A stretch of 64,000 nucleotides of DNA from Pseudomonas kuykendallii. Its GTDB lineage: Bacteria > Pseudomonadota > Gammaproteobacteria > Pseudomonadales > Pseudomonadaceae. Shown here piece by piece: positions 63,976 to 64,000 of the stretch (its first letter is position 1; every line of letters begins with the position of its first letter). The stretch lies in contig NZ_FNNU01000001.1 of assembly GCF_900106975.1 (NCBI RefSeq), forward strand, positions 1,048,859-1,112,858, given 5' to 3'. A program made the position numbers and the translations under genes. The notes beneath the pieces are model-generated. The model ran no database searches, was not told where the DNA came from, and worked only from the letters and a program-made list of their open reading frames with translations.

Positions 63976-64000
63976 TTGACAGATTGAAAGGCTGCTGTAG
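63976..64000 (+). promoter_or_regulatory. rRNA-region promoter 4, cut by window end
   Basis: TTGACA - 16 bp - TAG, with the -10 box running off the window. Confidence 0.5.

Larger units (their letters stand above)
63652..64000 (+). promoter_or_regulatory. Tandem rRNA-type promoter region
   Basis: No gene. Four sigma70-type promoters follow each other at 63668, 63766, 63870 and 63976, each with a 16-bp spacer. The element GATCGGAAGCGG occurs twice, near 63848 and 63927. The 16S rRNA start is beyond the window end. Confidence 0.75.

Overview
The window is a GC-rich, gene-dense chromosomal segment from a Pseudomonas of the P. aeruginosa-related lineage, but probably not P. aeruginosa itself. 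The basis is near-identical protein matches recalled for Vfr, TrpC/D/G, RpoD, LptD and SurA, and a gene order from tRNA-Ile2/rpoD to tyrS/rRNA that follows the P. aeruginosa PA0576-PA0668 block. These comparisons are from memory, not from a search. No CRISPR array, transposase, integrase or phage gene is visible.

Layout. 0-6 kb: the end of thiI, typA, then a small lipid-flavoured group (SDR, ketoacyl-ACP synthase II, PaaI-type thioesterase, TetR regulator). 6-15 kb: tRNA-Ile2 (CAU), the macromolecular-synthesis operon rpsU-dnaG-rpoD (minus strand), tsaD, plsY, folB-folK and cca. 14.6-19.5 kb: the prkA-yeaH-spoVR stress-kinase cluster. 19.7-27.4 kb: a minus-strand run lptD-surA-pdxA-rsmA-apaG-apaH-glpE (outer-membrane biogenesis, PLP synthesis, ribosome maturation, Ap4A hydrolysis). 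27.5-30 kb: amgK-murU-djlA; together with anmK at 59.7 kb this gives three steps of peptidoglycan sugar recycling. 31-39 kb: an AgtSR-like two-component system and a four-gene ABC importer resembling the GABA/5-aminovalerate (agt) system.

39-45 kb is the most interesting part: a four-gene cassette (PAS-sigma54 activator, iron alcohol dehydrogenase, DUF3360-like permease, succinate-semialdehyde-type aldehyde dehydrogenase). It sits between agtD and rpe, where P. aeruginosa has nothing, and copies of one inverted repeat flank it. It carries a well-formed -24/-12 promoter and a duplicated upstream site. I infer uptake and oxidation of an omega-hydroxy acid or diol such as 4-hydroxybutyrate, converging with GABA catabolism at succinic semialdehyde.

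45-52 kb: rpe-gph, trpE and trpGDC. Both trp units are preceded by Trp-rich leader peptides with the same C-terminus. The trpE-trpG interval, which holds the R/F pyocin cluster in P. aeruginosa, contains only one small lipoprotein gene here. 51.5-63.7 kb: vfr, osmC-like, coq7, HIT, an AAA ATPase, SDR, DUF805, nitronate monooxygenase-like, hemJ-like, erpA (with an IscR-like site), anmK, mepM and tyrS. The last 350 bases carry four promoter-like elements about 100 bases apart, all with 16-bp spacers, which probably drive an rRNA operon just outside the window.

Several families of intergenic inverted repeats punctuate 17-45 kb. Most of the remaining long open frames are antisense or frame-shifted shadows of these genes.
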